Shown: piece by piece, positions 1-9,730 of the stretch | How positions within the stretch are numbered: the stretch's first letter is position 1 | Layout: each line of letters begins with the position of its first letter | Assembly: GCF_016406305.1 (NCBI RefSeq) | Contig: NZ_CP066369.1 | Location: forward strand, 4,110,501-4,174,500 | DNA: 64,000 bases | Direction of reading: 5' to 3' | From: Shewanella putrefaciens | GTDB lineage: Bacteria > Pseudomonadota > Gammaproteobacteria > Enterobacterales > Shewanellaceae | Translations under genes and position numbers: made by a program | Notes under the pieces: generated by a model | The model's database searches: none | What the model saw: only the letters and a program-made list of their open reading frames with translations | What the model was told of the DNA's origin: nothing

Positions 1-589
1 CGGGCACGAATACCACTTCGAGATCGCGCTGCTGCTGCAACATCTCTTGGGCGATAGTGCCTTGGCCTGCGATCACCGCTTCATCATCGAAGGGCGCGAT
101 ATAGACTCTGCCCTCTTCTTTGGCCATCGCCATCGCAAAGCCATTGGCTTGATCGAAGGCTTGGCCGTGCAATACCACGTTGCCACCTAAACGGCGCACC
201 GCATCGACTTTAATATCGGGCGTCGTCTCGGGCATCACAATCACAGCATCCACACCGCGACTCGCCGCTGACATAGCTACACCCTGAGCATGATTGCCTG
301 CCGAAGCGCACACCACGCCGCGCTGGCATTCTTCTTTCGTCAGCTGGGCGATACGGTTATAGGCACCACGTAACTTGAAGGAATGCACTGGCTGCATATC
401 TTCGCGCTTCAAAAATACCTGACAACCTAAACGCGCCGATAACTTGTTCATGCTGGAAAGCGGCGTCACTTTCGCTATGTCATACACGGATGACAACAGG
501 ATTTTTTGCAGATAGCTTTGTGCCAACTGAAAATGGGCTAAATCCGCCTGAGTTTGCGATGAGAGTGGCAACATAGATGCAGTAAACAT
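1..589 (-). CDS. ilvA: Threonine dehydratase (partial, N-terminal part)
   Basis: PLP-dependent biosynthetic threonine deaminase, which makes 2-oxobutanoate for isoleucine synthesis in the cytoplasm. About 196 N-terminal codons are present; the gene continues off the left edge. The PLP-lysine segment SFKLRGAYN and the following SAGNHAQG phosphate-binding loop are both visible, so this is the catalytic domain. The ATG at 589 lies 2 bases beyond the ilvD stop, and a GGAGGA-like site sits inside the ilvD end. It is the last visible gene of the ilvG-M-D-A operon and should share its attenuation control. The C-terminal isoleucine-binding domain cannot be checked here. Confidence 0.95.
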   Translation of the reverse strand, partial: MFTASMLPLSSQTQADLAHFQLAQSYLQKILLSSVYDIAKVTPLSSMNKLSARLGCQVFLKREDMQPVHSFKLRGAYNRIAQLTKEECQRGVVCASAGNHAQGVAMSAASRGVDAVIVMPETTPDIKVDAVRRLGGNVVLHGQAFDQANGFAMAMAKEEGRVYIAPFDDEAVIAGQGTIAQEMLQQQRDLEVVFVP

Positions 590-591
590 AA

Positions 592-2451
592 TTAGTCCTC
601 CAGTTTACTGCGATCGCGCACCGCGCCCTTGTCGGCACTGGTGGCGAGCATGGCGTAGGCCTTAAGCGCGAGTGACACATAACGCTCGCGACCGACAGGC
701 TTCCACGCCATAGGACCAAGCGCTAACATGACCTCGCGACGAGCATTGAGTTCAGCATCACTTAACGCCAGCTTGATGCTGCGCTTGGGGATATCGATTT
801 CGATGCGATCGCCATTTTCAATCAAGGCGATTGTGCCACCCGCAGCCGCTTCGGGTGAGACGTGGCCAATCGATAAACCTGAAGTACCACCGGAGAAACG
901 ACCGTCGGTGATCAGCGCACAGGCCTTGCCTAAGCCGCGAGATTTTAAGTAACTGGTTGGATACAACATTTCTTGCATACCCGGGCCGCCTTTCGGGCCT
1001 TCGTAACGGATAACCACCACATCACCCGCCACCACTTCGCCGCCTAAGATACCCGCCACTGCATCATCTTGGCTTTCATAGACGCGCGCCGAGCCAACAA
1101 AGGTCAGATTCGATTCATCTACGCCAGCGGTTTTAACGATACAGCCGTTTTCGGCCACATTACCCGACAATACGGCAAGCCCGCCCTCTTGGCTGAAGGC
1201 AAACTCACGGCTACGGATACAACCTTCTTGTCTGTCATTATCCAATGTAGGCCAGCGACAATCTTGGCTAAAGGCTTTAGTGGTCGGAATGCCCGCAGGC
1301 CCCGCCATAAAGAAGTGTTTTACTTTTTCATCCTGCGTTTGCATCACATCGTACTGGGCCAGCACAGACTTTAAATTTCCGCCGTCATCGGCCGCCACAT
1401 GGAACACATCGGTATGCAGTAATCCGGCTCTGTCGAGTTCGCCCAAAATCCCCATCACGCCGCCCGCACGGTGCACGTCTTCCATATGATATTTAGGCGT
1501 CGATGGCGCAACCTTACAAAGGTGCGGCACCAAGCGCGACATACGGTCGATATCCGCCATGGTAAAATCGACATCGGCTTCCTGCGCGGCAGCTAATAAA
1601 TGCAATACGGTATTAGATGAACCGCCCATGGCAATATCTAAGGTCATGGCATTTTCAAAGGCTTTAAAGTTGGCGATATTGCGTGGCAATGCCGATTCAT
1701 CATCTTGATGATAATAACGTTTTGCTAGCGCCATCACGCGGCGACCCGCTTCCAAAAACAGCTCGCGGCGATCCGCGTGGGTTGCCAGCATAGAACCATT
1801 ACCCGGCAGCGATAATCCTAGGGCTTCGGTTAAACAGTTCATTGAGTTCGCGGTAAACATACCAGAGCAAGAGCCGCAGGTTGGGCATGCGCTACGCTCG
1901 ATTTTGGCACTGTCTTCATCGCTCACGTTCGAGTCGGCGCCCGCCACCATAGCATCGACTAAGTCGAGCTTAATGAGCTTATCCGACAGCTTAGTTTTAC
2001 CCGCTTCCATCGGTCCGCCAGACACAAACACGACGGGAATGTTGAGGCGCAGCGCCGCCATCAACATGCCGGGAGTGATCTTGTCGCAGTTGGAGATACA
2101 CACTAAAGCATCGGCGCAGTGGGCATTAACCATGTATTCCACACTGTCGGCGATAAGCTCACGCGATGGCAGGCTATAGAGCATGCCACCGTGGCCCATG
2201 GCGATACCGTCATCGACGGCGATCGTATTGAATTCTTTGGCGATACCGCCCGCTTCTTCGATGGCGCTCGCCACCAGTGAGCCCATGTCTTTTAAGTGCA
2301 CATGACCAGGTACAAACTGAGTAAAGGAGTTAGCAATGGCGATAATTGGCTTACCAAAATCATTGTCTTTCACCCCTGTGGCGCGCCATAGCGCACGGGC
2401 ACCCGCCATATTGCGGCCTTCGGTACTGGTAGCTGAACGTAACTTTGGCAT
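592..2451 (-). CDS. ilvD: Dihydroxy-acid dehydratase
   Basis: Fe-S enzyme that converts 2,3-dihydroxy-isovalerate and 2,3-dihydroxy-3-methylvalerate to the keto acids of valine and isoleucine. The 619-residue length is normal for the family. Cluster and active-site cysteines are seen in [11 protein letters not shown] (about residue 120) and [19 protein letters not shown] (about residues 195-213). Start MPKLRSAT at the ATG of 2451. It lies between ilvM and ilvA on the same strand. ilvE, which is between ilvM and ilvD in E. coli, is absent here, so the transaminase must be encoded elsewhere. Confidence 0.97.
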   Translation of the reverse strand: MPKLRSATSTEGRNMAGARALWRATGVKDNDFGKPIIAIANSFTQFVPGHVHLKDMGSLVASAIEEAGGIAKEFNTIAVDDGIAMGHGGMLYSLPSRELIADSVEYMVNAHCADALVCISNCDKITPGMLMAALRLNIPVVFVSGGPMEAGKTKLSDKLIKLDLVDAMVAGADSNVSDEDSAKIERSACPTCGSCSGMFTANSMNCLTEALGLSLPGNGSMLATHADRRELFLEAGRRVMALAKRYYHQDDESALPRNIANFKAFENAMTLDIAMGGSSNTVLHLLAAAQEADVDFTMADIDRMSRLVPHLCKVAPSTPKYHMEDVHRAGGVMGILGELDRAGLLHTDVFHVAADDGGNLKSVLAQYDVMQTQDEKVKHFFMAGPAGIPTTKAFSQDCRWPTLDNDRQEGCIRSREFAFSQEGGLAVLSGNVAENGCIVKTAGVDESNLTFVGSARVYESQDDAVAGILGGEVVAGDVVVIRYEGPKGGPGMQEMLYPTSYLKSRGLGKACALITDGRFSGGTSGLSIGHVSPEAAAGGTIALIENGDRIEIDIPKRSIKLALSDAELNARREVMLALGPMAWKPVGRERYVSLALKAYAMLATSADKGAVRDRSKLED

Positions 2452-2508
2452 TGACTGTATCCTTTATCTCAAATCGAAAATCGTATTCTTAATTCACATG
2501 GCGAATGC

Positions 2509-2766
2509 TTAAGCATTCGCCGTTTGTTGCAAGCTCAGCGGTAACAATACCTTACACTGGGTCACATCAATCAGTTTATTCAACTGATTACTTAACAGTT
2601 CGATGGCACGTTCGCTATCGACCTCCATATCCAGCGACAGGCTCGCATCGTCATTCATACGCATCTGCATTTGGGTAATCCTAAAGCCACGATGGCGAGT
2701 CACGCGCAATACACGCTCAAGCACTTCGGGGCGTTGTTGAACCGTTAATTCCAGAGAGTGGATCAT
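2509..2766 (-). CDS. ilvM: Acetolactate synthase II small (regulatory) subunit
   Basis: Small ACT-type subunit of acetohydroxyacid synthase; partner of the ilvG product. It is 85 residues from the ATG at 2766 ([20 protein letters not shown]). The frame extends further upstream, but that would run inside ilvG, and the ATG gives an ATGA 4-base overlap with the ilvG stop, the usual arrangement for coupled subunits. An ACT-like pattern is visible: the [17 protein letters not shown] helix followed by alternating strands. Length matches the IlvM family rather than the longer IlvN/IlvH regulatory subunits. Confidence 0.92.
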   Translation of the reverse strand: MIHSLELTVQQRPEVLERVLRVTRHRGFRITQMQMRMNDDASLSLDMEVDSERAIELLSNQLNKLIDVTQCKVLLPLSLQQTANA

Positions 2767-4436
2767 GTTTGTTTCTCCATTTCGTCCATCATATCGCTGT
2801 TTGATGCGCCGGGGGGCACCAGTGGCCAAACGTTAAAAGCATCGTCGATTGCAACGTGTAATAAATACGGGCCCTTAGCCGCTAACATTTCGGTTAAGGC
2901 TTCTTCCACTTCGTCGGAAGAAAAAATAGTCCGGCCGGGAATATCAAAAGCAGAGGCCAATTGCACAAAATCTGGGTTATCGGATAAATCCGTTTCGCTG
3001 TAGCGCTCTTCAAAAAATAGCTGCTGCCACTGTTTCACCATACCGAGCTTTTGATTGTCGATAAGCACTATCTTCACTGGCAGCTTGCGGCGTTTGATGG
3101 TGGTCAGTTCCTGCACATTCATCATAAAAGACCCATCGCCAGAGACAGTCACCACTGTCGCATCGGGACGGGCCACTTGCGCACCAATGGCGGCGGGCAA
3201 ACCAAAGCCCATAGTGCCTAAGCCAGCACTGGACAGATGATCTTCGGGGCGGCGGAACCACATATGCTGGGCCACCCACATTTGGTGCTGGCCCACATCA
3301 CAACAAACTACGCTGTCTTCGGGTAATTTATTGGCTAAACGGCGCAGCAGCGCAGGCGCGTAGATCAAACTGCCGGGGTGTTGATAATCCCATTGGTGCT
3401 TACGGGATAAATGCTCCACCTCGGCCTGCCAAGGCGTGATGTTCATCGACATGGCTAAGGCAGGCAGGATTTGACGTAAGTCACCGGCGATTGCCACCTC
3501 TGGCATACGCAATTTGCCCAGCTCGGCGGCGTCGATATCTAAATGGATCACTTTGGCCTTGTCGGCAAAGCTCGCTAAACGGCCGGTGACTCTGTCATCG
3601 AAACGGGCGCCCACCACGATCAACAAATCGCAATCCTGTACCGCTAAGTTAGCCGCTTTGCCACCATGCATGCCTAACATGCCTAAGTAACCGGGCGTGC
3701 CGTGGGCGATACTGCCAAGCCCTTTCAAGGTCGCGACCGAAGGTATACCCGTTACTTTGATAAACTCACGCAGTTGATCGACCGCGCCCGCCATGCCCAC
3801 ACCGCCGCCGACATACAACATAGGTTGTTTCGCTTCAGCCAACAGCACACGGGCGGCGTCGATATCACTCATCTCGGCTTGGGGTTCGTTCATGACGGCC
3901 AGCAAAGGTGTGCGGTATTCGAGGTGAGCGATTTGGATGTCCTTCGGGATATCGACCAACACAGGGCCAGGGCGACCAGATGCGGCGATCTCAAAAGCTT
4001 GATACAAGGTGGGGATAAGATCGTTGATGTTTGTCACCATAAAACTGTGCTTAGTGCAGCTCAGTGACATGCCCAGCACGTCGATTTCTTGAAAAGCATC
4101 AGTGCCGATAACGGCGGTGGAGACTTGGCCCGTAATGGCCACCATAGGTACAGAATCTAACAGCGCATCGGCTAAGGAAGTGATCAAGTTAGTCGCGCCT
4201 GGGCCTGAGGTCGCAAAGCACACGCCAGTTTTACCGCTGGCTCTTGCGTATCCTACGGCCGCAAAGGCGGCGCCTTGTTCGTGACGGCTGAGCAGATGTT
4301 CAACAGGGCTTCCATAGAGGGCATCGTATATTGGCATAATGGCACCACCTGGGTAACCGAATACTGTGGTAACACCATGTGCGGCTAACACTTTGATTAC
4401 CGCGTCTGCGCCTCTGATCATTTGCCCTGGTTCCAT
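2763..4436 (-). CDS. ilvG: Acetolactate synthase II large (catalytic) subunit
   Basis: ThDP enzyme that condenses two pyruvates, or pyruvate and 2-oxobutanoate, in the first common step of branched-chain synthesis. It has 557 residues, typical length. The N-terminal ThDP glutamate region reads [10 protein letters not shown] (about residues 50-60), the central FAD-binding-like domain follows, and the C-terminal ThDP-Mg motif starts [12 protein letters not shown] with the closing asparagine in LIDNQKLGM. The reading frame is intact, unlike the frameshifted ilvG of E. coli K-12. First gene of the operon, preceded by the ilvL leader and attenuator; overlaps ilvM by 4 bases. Confidence 0.96.
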   Translation of the reverse strand: MEPGQMIRGADAVIKVLAAHGVTTVFGYPGGAIMPIYDALYGSPVEHLLSRHEQGAAFAAVGYARASGKTGVCFATSGPGATNLITSLADALLDSVPMVAITGQVSTAVIGTDAFQEIDVLGMSLSCTKHSFMVTNINDLIPTLYQAFEIAASGRPGPVLVDIPKDIQIAHLEYRTPLLAVMNEPQAEMSDIDAARVLLAEAKQPMLYVGGGVGMAGAVDQLREFIKVTGIPSVATLKGLGSIAHGTPGYLGMLGMHGGKAANLAVQDCDLLIVVGARFDDRVTGRLASFADKAKVIHLDIDAAELGKLRMPEVAIAGDLRQILPALAMSMNITPWQAEVEHLSRKHQWDYQHPGSLIYAPALLRRLANKLPEDSVVCCDVGQHQMWVAQHMWFRRPEDHLSSAGLGTMGFGLPAAIGAQVARPDATVVTVSGDGSFMMNVQELTTIKRRKLPVKIVLIDNQKLGMVKQWQQLFFEERYSETDLSDNPDFVQLASAFDIPGRTIFSSDEVEEALTEMLAAKGPYLLHVAIDDAFNVWPLVPPGASNSDMMDEMEKQT

Positions 4437-4546
4437 ATCTTCTCTCGCTACCTGAATCCTACATTGCCGAAAATCGACTCGATTTTTACGCTTTCGAAAC
4501 TTTTACTTTGTCGAACCGTTGGACCTTGCTCAAGGCCCTGAAACGA

Positions 4547-4580
4547 AGAACCCCCCGGTCCTTTCGGAGCGGGGGGTTCT
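4547..4580 (-). terminator. Attenuator hairpin of the ilvG operon
   Basis: A perfect 10-bp outer stem (AGAACCCCCC against GGGGGGTTCT) with a partly paired inner stem and a short loop lies between the leader peptide stop and ilvG. This is the expected position for a transcription attenuator. The stretch after the stem on the minus strand is only moderately T-rich (TTCGTTTC), so termination strength is uncertain. GC content of the stem is far above its surroundings. Confidence 0.8.
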
Positions 4581-4604
4581 TTCGAAACTTTTAACCTTTT
4601 AGGT

Positions 4605-4694
4605 CTACCAGTTCGCCATGCGCCGCCCCCGCTGTGATTTAATAATCACGACGGTAATAATCACGAGAATGAGCTTGGCAGCTTGGTTAAACAT
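4605..4694 (-). CDS. ilvL: ilv operon leader peptide
   Basis: A 29-codon open frame from ATG at 4694 to TAG at 4605, preceded by AGGA about 10 bases upstream. The peptide contains the run LILVIITVVII, i.e. consecutive leucine, isoleucine, valine and threonine codons, exactly the content of an attenuation leader for a branched-chain operon. The GC-rich attenuator hairpin begins 25 bases beyond its stop. The peptide has no expected function other than ribosome stalling when charged Ile/Val/Leu tRNAs are short. Confidence 0.85.
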   Translation of the reverse strand: MFNQAAKLILVIITVVIIKSQRGRRMANW

Positions 4695-4972
4695 CAATAT
4701 GAGTTCCTAATCGGTGTTTTCTAAAATATGAGTATCGCTTAAATAATGATGTCGCTGGGCTCTGCCCGTTGCGAGCTATTAGCTTTACCATAAAGCGACA
4801 GCCAAACACAATAAAAAAGATTTTTTGTCAAAAAAAATTCAGCTTCCCTGCCGAGACAATGCAAAACAACAAGGTAAAACCCCATCAAACGCGCGTTAGT
4901 TAGCACCATTGCCGACTAACTCATGTCGTTGTTGCCCACTCGACAGCCCACGAAGCAGGTAAAATTTTCAAT

Positions 4973-5007
4973 AATGCCAAGCACCTTTCCCTGAGTGTCT
5001 TGGCATT
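4973..5007 (-). terminator. ilvC terminator
   Basis: Inverted repeat AATGCCAAGCAC / GTGTCTTGGCATT (one unpaired base) located about 30 bases after the ilvC stop, followed on the minus strand by TTATTGAAAATTTT. The rest of 4695-5037 is AT-rich upstream sequence of the ilvL-ilvG operon, which must hold its promoter; I do not see a clear consensus box to assign. Confidence 0.7.
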
Positions 5008-5037
5008 TTATACCAGCATTTATTTGATCAATTTAAC

Positions 5038-6510
5038 TCAAACAATACTTTTCATTTCAGTCATATAACCACGAAGCTCGGCACCGATGTATTCCACATC
5101 TGTGTGGCGAATCGCATCATTGACGGCTATGAGTTTCAGGTTATCAACGCTGGTGGAACTATCCTTAAGACCCGCACCTAAATACTCAGGCGACATGGCA
5201 TTCACGTAGTCGCGCAGCATAGGTACGGCGGCGTGATTGAACAGGTAACAACCGTATTCGGCGGTGTCTGAAATCACTACGTTCATTTCGTACAAACGCT
5301 TACGGGCAATAGTGTTGGCGATAAGTGGAGTTTCGTGCAGTGACTCGTAATAAGCCGACTCTTCCACAATACCCGCAGACACCATGGTATCGAACGCCAG
5401 TTCCACGCCCGCTTTGATCATAGCGACAAGGAAAATACCTTTGTCGAAATAGGTTTGTTCGTCGATATGCTCGCTCGATACGGGGGCATTTTCGAAACCT
5501 GTTTCGCCAGTTTCCGCTCTCCAACGCAGCAGGTTCGCATCATCATTCGCCCAGTCTTGCATCATAGTGCGCGAGAATTCACCGCTGATGATGTCATCCA
5601 TGTGCTTTTCAAATAATGGCTGCAGAATTTCTTTTAAATCTTCTGCAATTTCAAATGCTTTAATCTTGGCTGGGTTCGATAAACGGTCCATCATGTTAGT
5701 GATGCCGCCGTGTTTCAGCGCTTCGGTGACTGTTTCCCAGCCTTGCTGGATAAGCTTGGCCGCGTAACCTGGTTCCACGCCATCGGCAACCATTTTGTCG
5801 TAACCTAAGATAGCGCCCGTCTGCAACATGCCGCAGAGGATAGTCTGCTCGCCCATCAGATCCGACTTCACTTCTGCGATAAAGGACGACAGTAACACGC
5901 CCGCCCTATCACCACCGGTTGCGCTGGCATAGGCTTTAGCTATCTCTAAGCCGTCGCCCTTGGGATCGTTCTCAGGGTGCACTGCTATCAGCGTTGGCAC
6001 ACCAAAACCGCGTTTGTATTCTTCACGCACTTCAGTACCTGGGCACTTAGGCGCAACCATGATAACCGTAATATCTGGCCGAACTTGCATGCCCTCTTCA
6101 ACGATGTTGAAACCGTGGGAGTAAGACAAGGTAGAGCCTTGCTTCATCAGTGGCATAACGGCATTAACCACATTTGAATGCTGTTTGTCCGGCGTCAGGT
6201 TAAGCACCAGATCCGCCGCAGGGATTAATTCTTCAAAGGTGCCAACACGGAAACCGTTATCGGTTGCTTTTTGCCATGAGGCACGTTTCTGTTCAATCGC
6301 TTCAGGGCGCAGGGCATAGGAAATATTCAGCCCCGAATCACGCATGTTCAAGCCTTGGTTAAGACCTTGAGCGCCACAACCTAAAATAACAATATTCCAA
6401 TCTTTGAGGTAATTGCAGCCGTCGGTAAATTCAGAACGATCCATAAAACGACATTGGCCAAGCTGTGCTAATTGTTGACGTAAATTCAGAGAGTTAAAAT
6501 AGTTAGCCAT
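5038..6510 (-). CDS. ilvC: Ketol-acid reductoisomerase (class II, long form)
   Basis: NADPH- and Mg-dependent isomerisation/reduction of acetolactate and acetohydroxybutyrate. I place the start at 6510 ([18 protein letters not shown]), giving 490 codons, which fits the long enterobacterial-type IlvC. The frame extends to 6561 through a GTG, but that extension is not family-like. The Rossmann segment [20 protein letters not shown] is near residue 40, and two knotted C-terminal domains follow, as expected for class II. The divergently placed ilvY is its known type of activator, and the intergenic region carries an IlvY-like palindrome. Confidence 0.96.
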   Translation of the reverse strand: MANYFNSLNLRQQLAQLGQCRFMDRSEFTDGCNYLKDWNIVILGCGAQGLNQGLNMRDSGLNISYALRPEAIEQKRASWQKATDNGFRVGTFEELIPAADLVLNLTPDKQHSNVVNAVMPLMKQGSTLSYSHGFNIVEEGMQVRPDITVIMVAPKCPGTEVREEYKRGFGVPTLIAVHPENDPKGDGLEIAKAYASATGGDRAGVLLSSFIAEVKSDLMGEQTILCGMLQTGAILGYDKMVADGVEPGYAAKLIQQGWETVTEALKHGGITNMMDRLSNPAKIKAFEIAEDLKEILQPLFEKHMDDIISGEFSRTMMQDWANDDANLLRWRAETGETGFENAPVSSEHIDEQTYFDKGIFLVAMIKAGVELAFDTMVSAGIVEESAYYESLHETPLIANTIARKRLYEMNVVISDTAEYGCYLFNHAAVPMLRDYVNAMSPEYLGAGLKDSSTSVDNLKLIAVNDAIRHTDVEYIGAELRGYMTEMKSIV

Positions 6511-6641
6511 CTGAGATACCACCTTTAAGTCAGGAATGGGGGACTCAACCAAACTAAACACTATGTTAAGGAATGGTTGTGATTGAAATCACTATACCCC
6601 ATGCTTATCGTTGCTTAAAATGATATATTCGAAACTTCATA

Positions 6642-6656
6642 TTGCATTTATTGCAA
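6642..6656. promoter_or_regulatory. Putative IlvY operator between ilvC and ilvY
   Basis: A perfect 15-base palindrome-with-spacer, TTGCA-TTTAT-TGCAA, in the 219-bp divergent intergenic region. In E. coli, IlvY binds palindromic operators between ilvY and ilvC in the presence of acetolactate or acetohydroxybutyrate to activate ilvC. By analogy this is the best candidate site. A second tandem operator is expected but I could not define one cleanly. Confidence 0.6.
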
Positions 6657-6729
6657 CGTGCTATCGGTGGCAAATGGGGTACATCTCCCCCTTGCAACCT
6701 AAGTAGCCGAGCCTAAACAGGATAAGCAC

Positions 6730-7602
6730 ATGGATATTCGTACCCTCAAATTGTACCTGCACTTATGTGACAGTTTGCACTTCGCCAAGACGGCGGAGCA
6801 GATGCATGTGAGCCCATCGACCTTAAGCCGAGCCCTGCAAAGATTAGAAGATGAAGTGAACGCGAAATTGCTCGAGCGAGATAACCGCAGCGTGACCTTA
6901 ACCCACGCGGGACGGGAGTTTAAGCTGTTTGCCGAGCAGACCTTAAACCATTGGAGTACGCTCAAGCACAGTATCGACCTTAAGCAGGATGTGCTGCGCG
7001 GTAAGCTTAACTTGTACTGCTCGGTGACGGCGGCTTACAGCCATTTGCCCCATTTATTGGATTTATTTCGCCAAGAACATCCCTTCGTCGAGATAGCCCT
7101 GACAACGGGAGATGCAGCCAATGCCCTAGTCGAAATACAGCAGAATCGCGCCGATATCGCCATCGCCGCCCTGCCCGATCCCTTCCCCAGCAGTCTACAC
7201 TTTGCCAAAATCGACGATGTGCCGCTGTCGATTATCGCACCGACGATCCGCTGCGCGGTGCAGCAACAAGTTAGCCAGACGCCCATCGATTGGGCGAGCG
7301 TGCCCTTTATCATCCCAGACCACGGCCCCGGGCGGCGCCGCGCCGATAACTGGTTCAAACAAATGGGCATCAGCCCCAATATTTACGCCCAAGTGTCGGG
7401 GCAAGAAGCAATCGCCTCTATGGTAGCGCTAGGTTGTGGCCTGAGCATCAGCCCTGAAGTGGTGATCAATAACAGCCCAGTGCGGGATCGTATCCAGTTA
7501 CTCGTCTCACCCGTTGCGATACCGCCCTTTGAACTCGGTTGCTGCTGCAAGGTAAAACGGCTGGATGACCCAATACTGAGCGCTTTCTTAGAAGTGATTT
7601 AG
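6730..7602 (+). CDS. ilvY: LysR-type activator of ilvC
   Basis: 290-residue LysR-family regulator. The N-terminal winged helix-turn-helix reads MDIRTLKLYLHLCDSLHFAKTAEQMHVSPSTLSRALQRLEDEV in outline (DNA-binding residues about 1-60), followed by a periplasmic-binding-like effector domain. Identification as IlvY rests on its divergent position next to ilvC and the characteristic N terminus. It is convergent with the following paeA-like gene; the two stop codons overlap by 4 bases (TAG at 7600-7602 and TTA at 7599-7601). Confidence 0.92.
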   Translation: MDIRTLKLYLHLCDSLHFAKTAEQMHVSPSTLSRALQRLEDEVNAKLLERDNRSVTLTHAGREFKLFAEQTLNHWSTLKHSIDLKQDVLRGKLNLYCSVTAAYSHLPHLLDLFRQEHPFVEIALTTGDAANALVEIQQNRADIAIAALPDPFPSSLHFAKIDDVPLSIIAPTIRCAVQQQVSQTPIDWASVPFIIPDHGPGRRRADNWFKQMGISPNIYAQVSGQEAIASMVALGCGLSISPEVVINNSPVRDRIQLLVSPVAIPPFELGCCCKVKRLDDPILSAFLEVI

Positions 7603-8915
7603 GTATCTGGCGACATCAACTTATCGTTAGCATCGATACGAGTGACCAATAGCTGATCGACCTTGTAAGAATCGATATCGACCACCTCAAATTTATAGCC
7701 CGCATAGTTCACAAAATCCGTACGCTTAGGGATTTTACGCAGCATATACATCATAAAACCGGCGATGGTTTCATAGTTCTGATTGTGCGGGAATTCTTCA
7801 ATACCGAAGGCGCGCATCACATCGGTAATAGGCGTCACTCCGTCGACTAACCAAGAGTTGCTATCACGGGCGATGATCTGCTCTTCGCTCTCATGCAATG
7901 ACCAGGCGCCCATCACGGCGCGCTGTAAATCGTTGGTAGTTACAATCCCCACCACTAGGGCGTATTCGTTCATGACCACCGCAAAGTCGGCGCGGCTATT
8001 TTTAAAGTATTCCATCGCCTCTGATAGGCTCAAGGTATCGGGAATGATCAGGGAGGTATGCACTAAGCTGCTGTCTTTTAGCGTGATGTTCTCGCCATTG
8101 ATCACGCGGATCAGCAGTTCTTTCGCATCAACAAAACCTTTGATCATATCCAACTGACCATCACAGACTAAAAACTTAGTGTGGGGATCTTCGGCGATCT
8201 TACGTTTGATATCTTCTTCACTGTCCTGCAGTAAAAAGTACACTAGACTCTCGCGGGCCGTCATGGCGGATGTGACTGAAACGGTTTGCATTTCAAACAC
8301 ATTTTCCATCATTTGTTGCTCACCCTTATCCAGCACCCCGGCTTCGGCTCCAGCGTTCATCACGGCATAAATATCGTCGGAGGTGACTTCGTCATTGCGG
8401 GCGGTAGGAATTTGCAACAGTCTAAAAATGCCGCTCGCCATACCATTAAAAAGCCACACTAAAGGCCGCAGCAGCGTAATGCAGATGCTCATGGGGCCAA
8501 CTACCGCCAGAGCGACGGGCTCAGGCATCGCCATGGCAATACGCTTTGGCATCAAATCAGCCACCAGAATAAAGGCGCTGGTCACCAACACAAATGACAG
8601 TAAAAAGCTGACTTGGCTCAACCAAGGATCGCTTATCCAAGGCGTTAGGAATTGATAGAAATAGGGACGAAAAGCCGATTCACCGACAATACCGCCCATA
8701 ATGGCGACGGCATTCAAGCCAATTTGGACCACAGTAAAAAAGCTCCCCGGATGGGCCTGCAAATGCAGCACTTTTTCTGCCCTAGCATCCCCCTCATCGG
8801 CCAGCTGACGTAGACGAATTTTTCGCGAGGCGGCTAAGGAAATTTCTGACATAGAGAAAAAACAACTCGCGCCGATTAAGCACAATATAATCATCACGTT
8901 ATCAAAGAGACTCAT
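7599..8915 (-). CDS. paeA: PaeA/CorC-family inner membrane protein (DUF21-CBS-CorC)
   Basis: 438 residues from the ATG at 8915, with AAGG 8 bases upstream; the longer in-frame start at 9029 lacks family support. Order of parts: four-helix DUF21 membrane domain with the FSMSEISLAASRK motif near the N terminus (residues about 1-200), a CBS pair (about 205-330), and a C-terminal CorC/HlyC domain with NYETIAGFMMYMLRKIPKR. It resembles E. coli YtfL/PaeA throughout. PaeA is linked to export of cadaverine/putrescine; transport substrate here is inferred only by similarity. Confidence 0.85.
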   Translation of the reverse strand: MSLFDNVMIILCLIGASCFFSMSEISLAASRKIRLRQLADEGDARAEKVLHLQAHPGSFFTVVQIGLNAVAIMGGIVGESAFRPYFYQFLTPWISDPWLSQVSFLLSFVLVTSAFILVADLMPKRIAMAMPEPVALAVVGPMSICITLLRPLVWLFNGMASGIFRLLQIPTARNDEVTSDDIYAVMNAGAEAGVLDKGEQQMMENVFEMQTVSVTSAMTARESLVYFLLQDSEEDIKRKIAEDPHTKFLVCDGQLDMIKGFVDAKELLIRVINGENITLKDSSLVHTSLIIPDTLSLSEAMEYFKNSRADFAVVMNEYALVVGIVTTNDLQRAVMGAWSLHESEEQIIARDSNSWLVDGVTPITDVMRAFGIEEFPHNQNYETIAGFMMYMLRKIPKRTDFVNYAGYKFEVVDIDSYKVDQLLVTRIDANDKLMSPDT

Positions 8916-9225
8916 GTAACACCTTTTGTTTAACACTGGACTAACTAGGACCAACCCGCGTTTTAAGGCTCGCGTGTCAGTTGAATTCAAGACGATAGAA
9001 AATATATGTCTAGTATATCTGCTAATCACTCAGCTATGCGTGACTCTGCTCTCGCCACCCGTTTGTCATGCCGATGAGCTTCCATCATTTAAGTGACATA
9101 TTTGTGGCGAAGCGGCTGAAAACTCACCCGTTAATTATTTTATCAGAATCTATAAATAGATAATTATAAAAGAATTACTACATCAGCGTCTTACAGAGAA
9201 TAGGCAAACCTGAGCACTCAACAGC
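8916..9225. other. Intergenic region without recognised gene
   Basis: About 310 bases between the paeA-like start and the YkgJ-type gene end. It is AT-rich in its right half. It presumably holds the paeA promoter; no RNA gene, strong hairpin terminator or conserved small ORF was recognised on either strand. Confidence 0.5.
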
Positions 9226-9639
9226 TCAAGCCCGCGGGCGATAGGGGCAAAAATTTGGCTTAGGGCCAATTTGAGGATGATTGCGGCAAGTCTCGGGGCG
9301 TTGATGGTAAATAGTACAACGGCGGGTGTTGCTGTCCAAATACAGGCAATCATCATTCGCCATACGTGCTAAGGTAAAAATGGCAGTTTTATGATTAAAA
9401 TTATCGATTAAGCGGGCTTTTTGTAGGCGCTTAGCAATGACTTTTAGATCGCCTTCGGCCTCAAATTCATCCACTAATGCCATGCGGACTAAATCAGTCA
9501 CTGTGACTTCGACGGGCAAGGTGCAACAAGTGGCATGGCAAGTGTCACACAGACCTTTACGGTACTTTTGCCAGGTAGACAAATCATCGATATTAAAAAT
9601 CGACACCGCATTTGCCGTATTTTTACCACGTTTTGACAC
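9226..9639 (-). CDS. YkgJ-family cysteine cluster (putative metal-binding) protein
   Basis: Small cytoplasmic protein with the CDTCHATCCTLPVEV motif near the N terminus and a C-terminal CRNHPQIGPKPNFCPYRP segment, the spaced cysteines of the YkgJ zinc/iron-chelating family. Function in the cell is unknown. The frame opens upstream with a TTG at 9687; I prefer the GTG at 9639 (VSKRGKNTAN), which has AGG about 8 bases upstream and gives 137 residues. Either start leaves all cysteines intact. It stands alone between divergent or distant neighbours. Confidence 0.75.
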   Translation of the reverse strand: MSKRGKNTANAVSIFNIDDLSTWQKYRKGLCDTCHATCCTLPVEVTVTDLVRMALVDEFEAEGDLKVIAKRLQKARLIDNFNHKTAIFTLARMANDDCLYLDSNTRRCTIYHQRPETCRNHPQIGPKPNFCPYRPRA

Positions 9640-9730
9640 GCTCAAACCTAAAGATTGGACATAAAGGGCGGCAATTATAGCAGGCAAAAATCAGAAATAA
9701 ACCCGCTATCGCCCGCTCAGTAAAAGCGAC

